Below are positions 16,613 to 24,912 of a stretch of DNA of 33,477 bases, in pieces. This DNA is from Streptomyces melanogenes. Lineage in GTDB: Bacteria > Actinomycetota > Actinomycetes > Streptomycetales > Streptomycetaceae. Position 1 is the stretch's first letter. Every line of letters starts with the position of its first letter. Under the pieces are notes generated by a model. That model was not told the DNA's origin. It was given only the letters and a program-made list of their open reading frames with translations, and ran no database searches. A program made the translations under genes and the position numbers. Location: positions 1-33,477 of the forward strand of contig NZ_BMTS01000046.1 in assembly GCF_014649795.1 (NCBI RefSeq), in the 5' to 3' direction.

Positions 16613-16818
16613 CCGCCCCGGACCCGTGGCCCGTGGTGCCGGAGGGGCCCGGGGTGCGTGCGGTCGGAATCCGGCGGGTGGCGCGAACTGGCCACCCATG
16701 CGCGGGAGTCGGACCGATCCGGCGCGGAGCTGTGCGAGAGTGGCCGAAGCGGGGAAGACAAGTGCGGAGAGGGCAAAAGCCCTCCCGCAACGACGCACGC
16801 CCGCCGGTGGGGGGATCC
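16613..16818 (+). promoter_or_regulatory. Leader region of the FxS operon
   Basis: These 206 nt between the regulator and fxsA contain no TA dinucleotide at all, so no TANNNT -10 box is possible. Either an alternative sigma factor is used or the operon is read from the upstream regulator. One small hairpin, GAGGGC-AAAA-GCCCTC (16769-16784), lies 34 nt before fxsA. A GGTGGGGGGATCC ribosome site precedes the ATG. Confidence 0.5.
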
Positions 16819-17007
16819 ATGGGACATCTCGTCACGGCCGCCGAACGACCTTGTCCGGCGACCGACCGCCAGGGCCGTGAACGGCCCTCACTGCACACAC
16901 AGGCCGCCAAGGCGCGCGGCGGGGAACTCCCCGCGGCCGTACAGCGCCTGATCGCCGCCGAGCACGCCTCGGCGGTGCCGGTCGCCGCCTTCCAGTCGGC
17001 GCTCTAG
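16819..17007 (+). CDS. fxsA: FxsA: FxSxx-COOH RiPP precursor peptide
   Basis: A 62-aa peptide whose last residues read VPVAAFQSAL-stop, exactly the FxSxx-COOH terminus that defines this precursor family. Residues 1-50 would be the leader or recognition part, with an amphipathic LPAAVQRLIAAEH segment before the core. In the known triceptide chemistry of FxsB-type maturases the Phe ring is joined to the beta-carbon of the residue two positions on, so Phe58 and Ser60 are the predicted bridge. The ATG at 16819 has GGGGGGA about 5 nt upstream; 16 nt after the stop comes fxsB with its own GGAGG. The position directly before the maturase and the exact C-terminal motif make the call strong despite the small size. 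Confidence 0.93.
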   Translation: MGHLVTAAERPCPATDRQGRERPSLHTQAAKARGGELPAAVQRLIAAEHASAVPVAAFQSAL

Positions 17008-17023
17008 CCGGAGGCCATCCGCC

Positions 17024-19471
17024 GTGGACCGGTCGCCTCCGGTGGTGTCGCAGGTCGTACTGAAGATGCACAGCCGCTGCGACCTGGCGTGTGACCACTG
17101 CTATGTGTACGAACACGCCGACACCAGCTGGCGCGGCCGGCCCAGGGCGGTCTCGCACGAGATCCTGGCCGCCACAGCGGCCGGGATCGCCGCCCACGCC
17201 CGGGCCCACCGGCTGCCCGCCGTCCACGTGGTGCTGCACGGCGGCGAGCCGCTGCTCGCCGGGCCCGCGCTCCTCAGACGCGCCGCCGAGGAGCTGGCGC
17301 ACGCCCTGCGCGGCGTCAGCGCCCTCGACCTGCGCATCCACACCAACGGGGTCCTGCTCGACGAGGAGTTCTGCGAGCTCTTCCGCGAACTCGGCATCCG
17401 CGTCGGCATCTCGCTCGACGGCGACAAGGCGGCCAACGACCGCCACCGCCGCTACGCCGACGGCCGCAGCAGCCACGCCCGGGTCCTCGACGCGGTCGCC
17501 CTGCTCGGCCGCCCCCGCTACCGGGAGCTGTTCGCCGGGCTGCTGTGCACCATCGACCTGGCGAACGACCCGGTCGCGGTGTACGACGCACTGGCCGCGC
17601 TGCACCCGCCGCGCATCGACTTCCTGCTGCCGCACGCCACCTGGGACCACCCGCCGCCGCGCCCCGCGGACTCGCCGACGCCCTACGCGGACTGGCTCGA
17701 CGCCGTGTACCGGCGCTGGGACGGACAGGGACGCCCGGTTCCCGTACGGCTCTTCGAGTCCGTGCAGCGCACCCTGCGCGGCGGCAGCAGCCTCACCGAG
17801 TCCCTGGGGCTGGCCCCGGCCGACCTGGTGGTCGTCGAGACCGACGGCACCTTCGAGCAGGCCGACAGCCTCAAGACGTCCTACGACGGCGCCCCGGCCA
17901 CCGGGATGAACGTCTTCGAGCACAGCCTCGACGACGTGCTCACCCACCCCGGGATGCTGGCCCGCCAGAAGGGCATCGAGGCGCTGTGCGCGCAGTGCAC
18001 CGCCTGTCCCGTGGTCGCGTCCTGCGGCGGCGGCCTCTACGCCCACCGCTACCGGACCGGAACCGGCTTCGACAACCCGTCCGTGTTCTGCCCCGACCTG
18101 ATGGCGCTGATCATGAACATCCGCACGCACGAGTCGCTCCCCGAGCGCCCGGCGCACGCCCGGGCCGGTGAGCCCCTCCGGCCCGAGGCCGAACAGGCCC
18201 TGGAACCGGCCGACTTCGAGGAGCTGGCCGCCGGTCTCGGCGGCGCCGACGCGGTGGCCCGCCTGGCGCTGGCCCAGCTCGACCTCAACCGCGGTCTGCT
18301 CGCCGCCGTCGGCGGCCGGGCCGACCCGGCGGACCGCCGCGCGGCCGCCGCCTGGGAGCTGCTGCTCGACCTGGACGCGGCGGCCCCGCACGCCCTGGAG
18401 GCGGCCCTCGCCCACCCCTACTTCCGGCCCTGGGCGCTCGGCGTCCTCGGCGGCCGCGAACCCGGCGCGCTCGCGGGCGGGCTTGCGGAGCTCGCGGCGT
18501 CGGCGGCGCTGCGCGCCCGGCGCGCCGACACCGTCGTCGTCCCGCTGCGCGAGGGCACCCTGCGGCTGCCCGGCATCGGCCGGGCCCTGCTGCCGGGCGG
18601 CGCCGAGGAGGCCGAACTGACCGCACAGGCCTACGGGTTCACGGTACGGGCCGGGGGCCGCCGGATAGAGATGGGATGGGGCGAGGGCCTGGACGGCCGC
18701 ACCCCGCACTGGCAGCCCGTGCGGCTCTTCGAGGCGAGCGGCTGGACCGTCGCCCTGGAGGACACCGACCCGCTGCGCGACCGCTACCCGTGGCCGGCCG
18801 AGGAGCGGCTCCCGGCGTCCGGGGCGCGCGCCTGGGCCGACGCGCTCGCCGGAGCCTGGTCACTGATCCAGCGTCACCTGCCCGCGTACGCACCGGGAAT
18901 CGCCGCCGGACTGCGGTCCATCACCCCGCTGAGCCCCCGGGCGGGCAGCGACACCAGCGCCACCTGCCGGGACGCCTTCGGGGCCGTGGGCGCCGCCCGC
19001 CCGGCCGCCCCCGCCCTGCTCGCCCTCCTGATCGTCCACGAGTTCCAGCACGTGAAGCTGGGCGCGGTGCTCGACAGCTGCGACCTGTACGACCCGGAGG
19101 ACACCGGCCGCTACTACGCCCCCTGGCGCGACGACCCGAGGCCGCTGGGCGCCCTGCTGCAAGGGGCGTACGCGCACCTGGCGGTCACCGACTTCTGGCG
19201 GGTGCGGCGCACCACCGCGGAGACCCCGGCGGCGCGCGGCCGGGCCGAGGCGGAGTTCGCGCGCTGGCGCCGGCAGACGTCGGAGGCGATCGACACGCTC
19301 GCCCGCTGCGGCGCGCTCACCGGCCCGGGCAAGCGCTTCGTCGCAGGGATGGGGGAGACCGCCTCGGCCTGGCGGGAGGAGCGGGTCGCACCCGAGGCGC
19401 TCGCCGCGGCCGCCAACTCCGCCCGGCGCCATAGGGACGCCTGGCGGGCCCGCAACGCGCCGCGCGGGTGA
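17024..19471 (+). CDS. fxsB: FxsB: radical SAM/SPASM cyclophane maturase fused to HExxH domain
   Basis: An 815-aa two-part enzyme. The radical SAM domain starts with the 4Fe-4S motif Cys19-xxx-Cys23-xx-Cys26 (RCDLACDHCYVYEHAD) and has the SAM-binding HGGEPLL. A SPASM region follows with CAQCTACPVVASCGGG and a later FC, which hold auxiliary clusters. From about residue 400 to the end is a second domain with the metal-binding HEFQH (His672-His676) and a downstream acidic CDLYDPED, the HExxH modification-associated domain of this family. The expected reaction is formation of a three-residue cyclophane on FxsA; the role of the HExxH part is not known. GTG 17024 has GGAGG 9 nt upstream. Confidence 0.95.
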   Translation: MDRSPPVVSQVVLKMHSRCDLACDHCYVYEHADTSWRGRPRAVSHEILAATAAGIAAHARAHRLPAVHVVLHGGEPLLAGPALLRRAAEELAHALRGVSALDLRIHTNGVLLDEEFCELFRELGIRVGISLDGDKAANDRHRRYADGRSSHARVLDAVALLGRPRYRELFAGLLCTIDLANDPVAVYDALAALHPPRIDFLLPHATWDHPPPRPADSPTPYADWLDAVYRRWDGQGRPVPVRLFESVQRTLRGGSSLTESLGLAPADLVVVETDGTFEQADSLKTSYDGAPATGMNVFEHSLDDVLTHPGMLARQKGIEALCAQCTACPVVASCGGGLYAHRYRTGTGFDNPSVFCPDLMALIMNIRTHESLPERPAHARAGEPLRPEAEQALEPADFEELAAGLGGADAVARLALAQLDLNRGLLAAVGGRADPADRRAAAAWELLLDLDAAAPHALEAALAHPYFRPWALGVLGGREPGALAGGLAELAASAALRARRADTVVVPLREGTLRLPGIGRALLPGGAEEAELTAQAYGFTVRAGGRRIEMGWGEGLDGRTPHWQPVRLFEASGWTVALEDTDPLRDRYPWPAEERLPASGARAWADALAGAWSLIQRHLPAYAPGIAAGLRSITPLSPRAGSDTSATCRDAFGAVGAARPAAPALLALLIVHEFQHVKLGAVLDSCDLYDPEDTGRYYAPWRDDPRPLGALLQGAYAHLAVTDFWRVRRTTAETPAARGRAEAEFARWRRQTSEAIDTLARCGALTGPGKRFVAGMGETASAWREERVAPEALAAAANSARRHRDAWRARNAPRG

Positions 19472-19503
19472 CCGGCCGCCCCCGAATCGGCGCGTACAAG
19501 CGG

Positions 19504-19533
19504 TTCCGCCGCGGATCGCTCGCTTTCTACACT
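19504..19533 (+). promoter_or_regulatory. Possible internal promoter before fxsC
   Basis: In the 94-nt gap between fxsB and fxsC, TACACT (19528-19533) is a good -10, but the -35 position reads only TTCCGC (19504-19509). It would let fxsC-fxsT be expressed apart from the precursor. Confidence 0.35.
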
Positions 19534-19565
19534 GGGGACCCACCCACTCGGACCGGGAGGGAGCG

Positions 19566-20930
19566 GTGCTGCACGGAGCCGCGCGGGGCGGGGGGCACGA
19601 GCCGAGGCCGTACTTCTTCCTGAGTTACGCGCACACGCCGAAGAACGATCCCCGGGACAAGGACCCCGACCTCTGGGTGCAGCGCTTCTTCCGCGACCTG
19701 TCCGCGCACGTGATGCAGCTGACCGCGCTCCCGGCCGGGGTGCAGCCCGGGTTCATGGACCAGCACGTGCGCCCGGGCGAGGACTGGCAGGGGCAGATCA
19801 CCGAGGCGCTGGCGCATTGCCGCGTCTTCGTCCCGCTCTACTCGCCGCGCTACTTCCTCAGCGAGCAGTGCGGCCGGGAGTGGTTCGCGTTCGCCGGGCG
19901 CGACACCCTCCACCAGTCGCGCAGCGAACACCGGGCGCCCCCGGCGATCATTCCCGCGCTCTGGATCCCCGTCCTGCCGCACCAACTCCCCGAGCCCGCC
20001 CGCAGGCTGCGGTTCGACCACGCGGACTTCGGCGACGACTACGCCGACGAGGGCTTCTACGGGATGATCAAGCTCAGCTATCTGCGCGACCACTACGAAC
20101 ACGCCGTCTACCAGCTCGCCAAACGCATCGTGAGCGTCGCCGAGCGGACCCGGGTGGCCGACGGCGACCCGCTCCAGGACTACGCGACGCTCACCTCCGC
20201 CTTCGGCAAGGCCCCCGGGCCCGGGCGCGACCTGGAGCTGACCGTCCTCGCCTGCTCCCGCGACGGACTGCCGCGCGGGCGCGGCCCCGACTGCTACGGC
20301 CCCCGGCCCAGCGACTGGAACCCGTACCACCCGCTGTCCGCGCGGCCGCTGGCCCGCCACACCGCCGACCTCGTCGTCAACCTCAACTACACCGTGCACC
20401 TCGCGGAGTTCGACGACAGCGCCGACCGGCTGCTGCGCCCGGGCCCGCCCGAAGCCCCCGGGCTGCTGCTGCTCGACCGCTGGGCGCTGGACTCGCCGCG
20501 CCACCGGGAGCTGGTGCGGCTGCTCTGCGCCGAGCCCCGCCCGTGGCTCAGCGTCATGGTCCCCTGGAACCGCGCCGACCCCGAATCGCCGCCGCGGGAG
20601 GCCGAGTTGCGCCACGTCGCCGACGAAGTGCTCGCGACCCGGCTGCGGCAGAGCCCCGGCCACCTGACGCAGGGCGGCGGGCTGCCTACTCTGGAAGCCT
20701 TCAGCCAGGAGCTCCCCAGGGCGGTCCGGTCGGCGGTCAAGCACTACGAGAGCGCCGCGGGCACGGGCCGGCCGGCCGGGTCCGGCAGCCCGCTGCCCCA
20801 CGTCCTGCCGGACGGGGTCGGGCTCGGCCGGGCGGCCCGCGCCCGCCCCGGGGACCAGCGAGAACAGCGCGCCGCCGGGAAGAGCAAGGCCGAGCAGGTG
20901 GAGGGCCCTCCAGATGGCCGAGAACCGTGA
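19566..20930 (+). CDS. fxsC: FxsC: TIR-domain protein of the FxS system
   Basis: A 454-aa protein. The N-terminal TIR-like domain (about 14-190) opens with YFFLSYAHTP. It has a predicted BB-loop region near the DQHVRPGEDW segment and SPRYFLSEQCGREWFAF, where Glu105 sits at the place of the catalytic glutamate of NAD-cleaving TIRs. A conserved FxsC-type C-terminal domain follows (about 200-400), then a charged low-complexity tail. The start GTG 19566 follows GGGAGGGAG. The end overlaps fxsT by 17 bp. In sequence families it is the TIR component that accompanies FxsB/FxsA. Whether it cleaves NAD or only scaffolds is unknown. Confidence 0.88.
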   Translation: MLHGAARGGGHEPRPYFFLSYAHTPKNDPRDKDPDLWVQRFFRDLSAHVMQLTALPAGVQPGFMDQHVRPGEDWQGQITEALAHCRVFVPLYSPRYFLSEQCGREWFAFAGRDTLHQSRSEHRAPPAIIPALWIPVLPHQLPEPARRLRFDHADFGDDYADEGFYGMIKLSYLRDHYEHAVYQLAKRIVSVAERTRVADGDPLQDYATLTSAFGKAPGPGRDLELTVLACSRDGLPRGRGPDCYGPRPSDWNPYHPLSARPLARHTADLVVNLNYTVHLAEFDDSADRLLRPGPPEAPGLLLLDRWALDSPRHRELVRLLCAEPRPWLSVMVPWNRADPESPPREAELRHVADEVLATRLRQSPGHLTQGGGLPTLEAFSQELPRAVRSAVKHYESAAGTGRPAGSGSPLPHVLPDGVGLGRAARARPGDQREQRAAGKSKAEQVEGPPDGREP

Positions 20931-23900
20931 CGGGACCGTCATCACGTTCTACTCGTACAAGGGCGGCACCGGACGCACGATGGCGCTCGCCAACTGCGCC
21001 TGGATCCTGGCGGCCAACGGCCACCGGGTGCTCGCCGTCGACTGGGACCTGGAGGCGCCCGGACTGCACCGGTTCTTCCACCCCTTCCTCAACCTGCGCG
21101 ACCTGGAGGCCACCCCGGGCCTGATCAACCTGATCACCGAGTACCAGGAGGAGGCCCGCAGGACCGGCGAGCACGCCCCGGACTGGCACCGCGCCTACGC
21201 GCGCGTGCGTCCGCACGCCGTCACCCTCGACTGGTCCTTCCCCAGCGGCGGCAGCCTGGACTTCCTCTCGGCGGGCCGCCGCAACCGCGACTACTCCTCG
21301 GTCGTGGGACGGATGGACTGGGACCACTTCTACGAGCACTCCGGCGGCGGCCAGTTCTTCGACGCCATGGCCGACGACATGCGCCGCCACTACGACTTCA
21401 CCCTGATCGACAGCCGCACCGGACTGAGCGACATCGCCGACATCTGCACGGTCCAGATGCCCCAGGTCCTCGTCGTCTGCTTCACCCTCAGCGACCAGAG
21501 CATCGACGGCGCCTCGGCCGTCGCCCGCTACATCGAGGAGCGCTACCAGGACCGGGGCATCCGCATCCTGCCGGTGCCGACCCGGATCGACGACGGCGAG
21601 AAGGAGAAGGCCGACGCCGGACGGGCGCTCGCCCGCGAGTGCTTCGAGGGCCTCCCCAGCGGTCTGACGGGCGAGGCCGCCGACAGCTACTGGGGCACGG
21701 TGGAGATCCCGTACCGGCCCTTCTACGCGTACGAGGAGGTCCTGGCGACCTTCGGCGACCCGCCGGGGTTCGGCAGTTCGCTGCTGTCCGCCTGCGAACG
21801 GCTCACCTCGGTGCTCACCCACGGGCAGGTCACCGGCCTGCCGCCGATCGACGAGGCGCTGCGTCTCGCCCACGTCGCCGCCTTCACCCGGCGCAGGCCC
21901 TCCTCGCCCGCGAACATCGTGCTCAACCACGTGTCCGAGGACCGGATGTGGGTGGACTGGATGGCCGCCGTCCTCGGCACCGCGGGCTTCCGCACCTTCC
22001 CCGTGGACGTCCGCGCCCCCGGCTCCGCCCTGCTGGAGGCGGAGCCCGGCGAGGAGGCCCACCGCATCCTGCACATCGCCTCCCCGCCCTACCTCAAGTC
22101 CCGTGCGGGGCGCGGGCTGTGGGACAGCGGACCGTCCCAGGACCGGGCGGGCGGCCGCCGCCAGGTGCTGCCCGTGCGCGTCGGCGACGTACGGCTCACC
22201 CCGCCGCCGGGCGGGCTGCGGGCGGTCGACCTGGTGCGGGTGGACGAGGCCGAGGCGGCGGCCGCGCTGCTCGGCGCGCTGGGCCGGTCCGAGGCCGCAG
22301 CCGCGCTCCCGTGCGCCCCCGACCGGCCGCGCTTTCCGGGGAACGCGCCCCGGATCTGGAACGTACGGCCGCGCAACAGCTGGTTCACCGGCCGCACCGA
22401 CCTGCTCGACCGGGTCCGCGACCAGCTGCGCGGCGACAGCCGCTCCGCCCAGCGCCTGCCCCAGGTCCTGTACGGACTCGGCGGCGTCGGCAAGACCCAG
22501 GTGGCGCTCGAATACGCGCACCGCTTCCGGGCCGACTACGACCTGGTGTGGTGGATCGAGGCGGAGCGGCCCGACCTGGTGGTCGCCTCGCTGGCGCAGC
22601 TCGCCGCCGAGATGGGCCTGCGGACCGGGGACGTGGTGGCCGAGGCGGCCCAGGCGGCCCTCCAGGAGCTGTGGCGCGGCGAGCGCTACCCGCGCTGGCT
22701 GCTGATCTTCGACAACGTGGAGGACCCGGACGAGGCGCTGCGCCGGCTGCCCCCGGCCATCGGGCCGCTGCCCGGCCCGGTCTACGGGCACCTCCTCGCC
22801 ACCTGCCGCAACAAACCGGCCACGAGCCGGGTGGAGACCACCCAGGTCGAGGTGTTCACCCGGTTCGAGAGCGTGGAGCACCTGACCTGGCGGGTGGCGG
22901 GCCTGCCGCCCGAGGACGCCGACCTGGTCGCCGACGCGGTGGGCGACCTGCCGCTGGCGGTGGAGGTGGCGGCGGCCTGGCTCGCCGAGACGGCGACGCC
23001 CGTCGACGCCTATCTGCGCCAGCTCGCGGAGCAGAGCACCACCGTCCTCTCGCTCGGCACGCCGGAGGGGTACGGGCTGCGGTTCGGCGCGACCTGGGCC
23101 ATCTCCATCAGCAGGCTGCGCGAGGAGTCCAGGGCCGCGGTGCGCCTCCTGGAGATCTGCGCGTTCTTCTCCGCCGAACCCGTCTCGATGCGGCTCATCG
23201 GCAGCGACGCGATGTTCGACGCGCTGCTCCCGTACGACGCCGATCTGCGCGAGCGGTACATGCTGGGCCGCGTCATCCAGACGCTGAACCGGTTCGCCCT
23301 GGCCAAGGTGGACCCGGCGGACAGCAGCATCCAGGTGCACCGCCTCGTCCAGGCGGCCGTGCGCGACGCGCTCAGCCCCGAGGAGCAGACCGAGACCAAG
23401 AGCGTGGTCCACCGCATCCTGGCGCAGGCGCGGCCCACGGAGGGCGTCGACCGGGACGACCCGGTGAACGACCCCAAGAGCTGGCCCGCCTTCGAGCTGA
23501 TCTGGCCGCATCTGAACGCGTCCGGCATCGCGGACAGCGAGGACGCCAAGGCCCGCGACCTGATGGTCGACCGGATCCGCTATCTCCTGCGGCGCGGTGA
23601 ACTGGAGAGCGCCCGGGTCTTCGGCGCCCAGCTCGACCGGATCTGGAGCCGCCGGCTCGGCGAGGACGCGCTGCAGACCCTCAACATCCGCTTCGAGCTG
23701 GCCAACGCCCTGCGGGCGCAGGGCAGATACCAGGAAGCCCTGACGATGGACGAGGACACCCTCGCCCGCCAGCTGCGCCTGTTCCACGCCGACCATCCCG
23801 CCGACGACCACCCCAGCGTGCTGATCGTCACCGGCAGCCTCGCCGCCGACCTGCGCGCCGTCGGCAGGTTCAACGAGGCGCTCGAACGCGACCTGTGGGT

Positions 23901-24885
23901 CTACCGGGGCATGCGCCGCCTCTTCGGGGAGGCCCACCGGCGCACCCTGATCGCCGCGCACAACCTCGGGATCGACTACCGCCTCACCGGCGACAGCGAG
24001 GCCGCCCGGCGGCTCGACGAGCGGACCGTGGAGCGGCGCGGCATGCTGCTCGGCGACGACCACCCGTACACCCTGGTCACCAAGATGAACCTCGCCGGGG
24101 ACCTGCGCGAGACCGGCGAGTACGCGGTGTCGGTGGAGGTCCTGCGGGAGGTCGTGGACGGTCTGCGCCAGGTCCTGGACCCGCACGCGCCCGAGGTGCT
24201 GCGCGCCGCCAAGAGTCTCGCCGTCTCGCTGCGCAGGGCCGGGCATCCGCACGAGGCGATGCGGCTGACGGGCGAGACGTACGAGCGGTTCCGCGACCGG
24301 TACGGGCCCGCCTCGCCCGACACCCTGGCCTGCGGGGTGAGCCTGGCAGCCGACCTCGCGGCCACCGGCGACCCGGAGCACGCCCTCGACCTGGCCCGGC
24401 AGATGCTGCACGGCTACCGGGGGACGCTGGGCGAGTCCCACCCGTACAGCCTGGCGTGCGGGGCCAACGTCGTCGTCCATCTGCGGGCTACCGGAGGCGC
24501 CGAGGAGGCGGTCGTGGACGCCGAGGAGGTCCGCGAGCGGCTGGAGCAGGCGCTCGGGCCCCAGCACCCCTTCACGCTCTGCGCGGCCGTCAACCTGGCC
24601 AACGTGTACGGCGACCTGGGCCGGGTGGACCTCGCCGAGCGGTGGGAGTACGCGGCGCTGGAGGGACTGCTCGACAAGCTCGGACCATGGCATCCGGACG
24701 TGCTGGTCTGCCGGTCGAATCTGGCGGTCACCCTGCAGGCGGCCGGCCGGGGCGAGGACGCGGCCGGGATGCGCGCGGCGGTGATCGAACCGGCCGCCGA
24801 ACGCCTGGGCGTGGACCACCCGATCGCGGAGGCGGCCCGCGCCTGGCAGCGGCTGGACCGGGACATCGAGATCCAGCCGGTGTAG
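20914..24885 (+). CDS. fxsT: FxsT: ParA-like ATPase / TIR-like / NB-ARC / TPR protein
   Basis: A 1,323-aa multidomain protein. Residues 8-290 form a ParA/MinD-type ATPase with the deviant Walker A KGGTGRT (16-22) and switch strand VDWDLEAPG. Residues about 332-460 resemble a degenerate TIR (VLNHVSEDRMWVDWM), lacking the FxSY start. The NB-ARC NTPase follows, with P-loop GLGGVGKT (521-528), Walker B WLLIFDN and the GLPL-like GDLPLAVEVA. From about 890 to the end are tandem TPRs of the kinesin-light-chain/TPR_10-12 kind. This order matches the TPR protein of FxSxx-COOH systems and resembles STAND signalling receptors. ATG 20914 lies in the end of fxsC with GGAGGG upstream, so translation is coupled. 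It is probably cytoplasmic. Confidence 0.92.
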   Translation: MAENRDGTVITFYSYKGGTGRTMALANCAWILAANGHRVLAVDWDLEAPGLHRFFHPFLNLRDLEATPGLINLITEYQEEARRTGEHAPDWHRAYARVRPHAVTLDWSFPSGGSLDFLSAGRRNRDYSSVVGRMDWDHFYEHSGGGQFFDAMADDMRRHYDFTLIDSRTGLSDIADICTVQMPQVLVVCFTLSDQSIDGASAVARYIEERYQDRGIRILPVPTRIDDGEKEKADAGRALARECFEGLPSGLTGEAADSYWGTVEIPYRPFYAYEEVLATFGDPPGFGSSLLSACERLTSVLTHGQVTGLPPIDEALRLAHVAAFTRRRPSSPANIVLNHVSEDRMWVDWMAAVLGTAGFRTFPVDVRAPGSALLEAEPGEEAHRILHIASPPYLKSRAGRGLWDSGPSQDRAGGRRQVLPVRVGDVRLTPPPGGLRAVDLVRVDEAEAAAALLGALGRSEAAAALPCAPDRPRFPGNAPRIWNVRPRNSWFTGRTDLLDRVRDQLRGDSRSAQRLPQVLYGLGGVGKTQVALEYAHRFRADYDLVWWIEAERPDLVVASLAQLAAEMGLRTGDVVAEAAQAALQELWRGERYPRWLLIFDNVEDPDEALRRLPPAIGPLPGPVYGHLLATCRNKPATSRVETTQVEVFTRFESVEHLTWRVAGLPPEDADLVADAVGDLPLAVEVAAAWLAETATPVDAYLRQLAEQSTTVLSLGTPEGYGLRFGATWAISISRLREESRAAVRLLEICAFFSAEPVSMRLIGSDAMFDALLPYDADLRERYMLGRVIQTLNRFALAKVDPADSSIQVHRLVQAAVRDALSPEEQTETKSVVHRILAQARPTEGVDRDDPVNDPKSWPAFELIWPHLNASGIADSEDAKARDLMVDRIRYLLRRGELESARVFGAQLDRIWSRRLGEDALQTLNIRFELANALRAQGRYQEALTMDEDTLARQLRLFHADHPADDHPSVLIVTGSLAADLRAVGRFNEALERDLWVYRGMRRLFGEAHRRTLIAAHNLGIDYRLTGDSEAARRLDERTVERRGMLLGDDHPYTLVTKMNLAGDLRETGEYAVSVEVLREVVDGLRQVLDPHAPEVLRAAKSLAVSLRRAGHPHEAMRLTGETYERFRDRYGPASPDTLACGVSLAADLAATGDPEHALDLARQMLHGYRGTLGESHPYSLACGANVVVHLRATGGAEEAVVDAEEVRERLEQALGPQHPFTLCAAVNLANVYGDLGRVDLAERWEYAALEGLLDKLGPWHPDVLVCRSNLAVTLQAAGRGEDAAGMRAAVIEPAAERLGVDHPIAEAARAWQRLDRDIEIQPV

Positions 24886-24912
24886 GGGACGGGGTGCTCG
24901 CGCCCGGGCCGT

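Noticed and set aside
16725..16800. A tRNA-like look (GAGTGGCCGAAGCGG resembles a D-arm) before fxsA
   Set aside because: No acceptor stem pairs, and there is no T-arm GGTTCGAATCC-like sequence; only one 6-bp hairpin is present.
16832..18709. A 625-codon minus-strand frame opposite fxsA/fxsB
   Set aside because: Low-complexity composition and no recognisable motif; the plus strand encodes FxsB with its Cys motif.
20737..24819. A 1,360-codon open frame on the minus strand, opposite fxsC/fxsT
   Set aside because: It is a GC-driven shadow frame rich in Arg, Gly, His and Val with no domain motif; the plus-strand frame carries clear ATPase, NB-ARC and TPR motifs.
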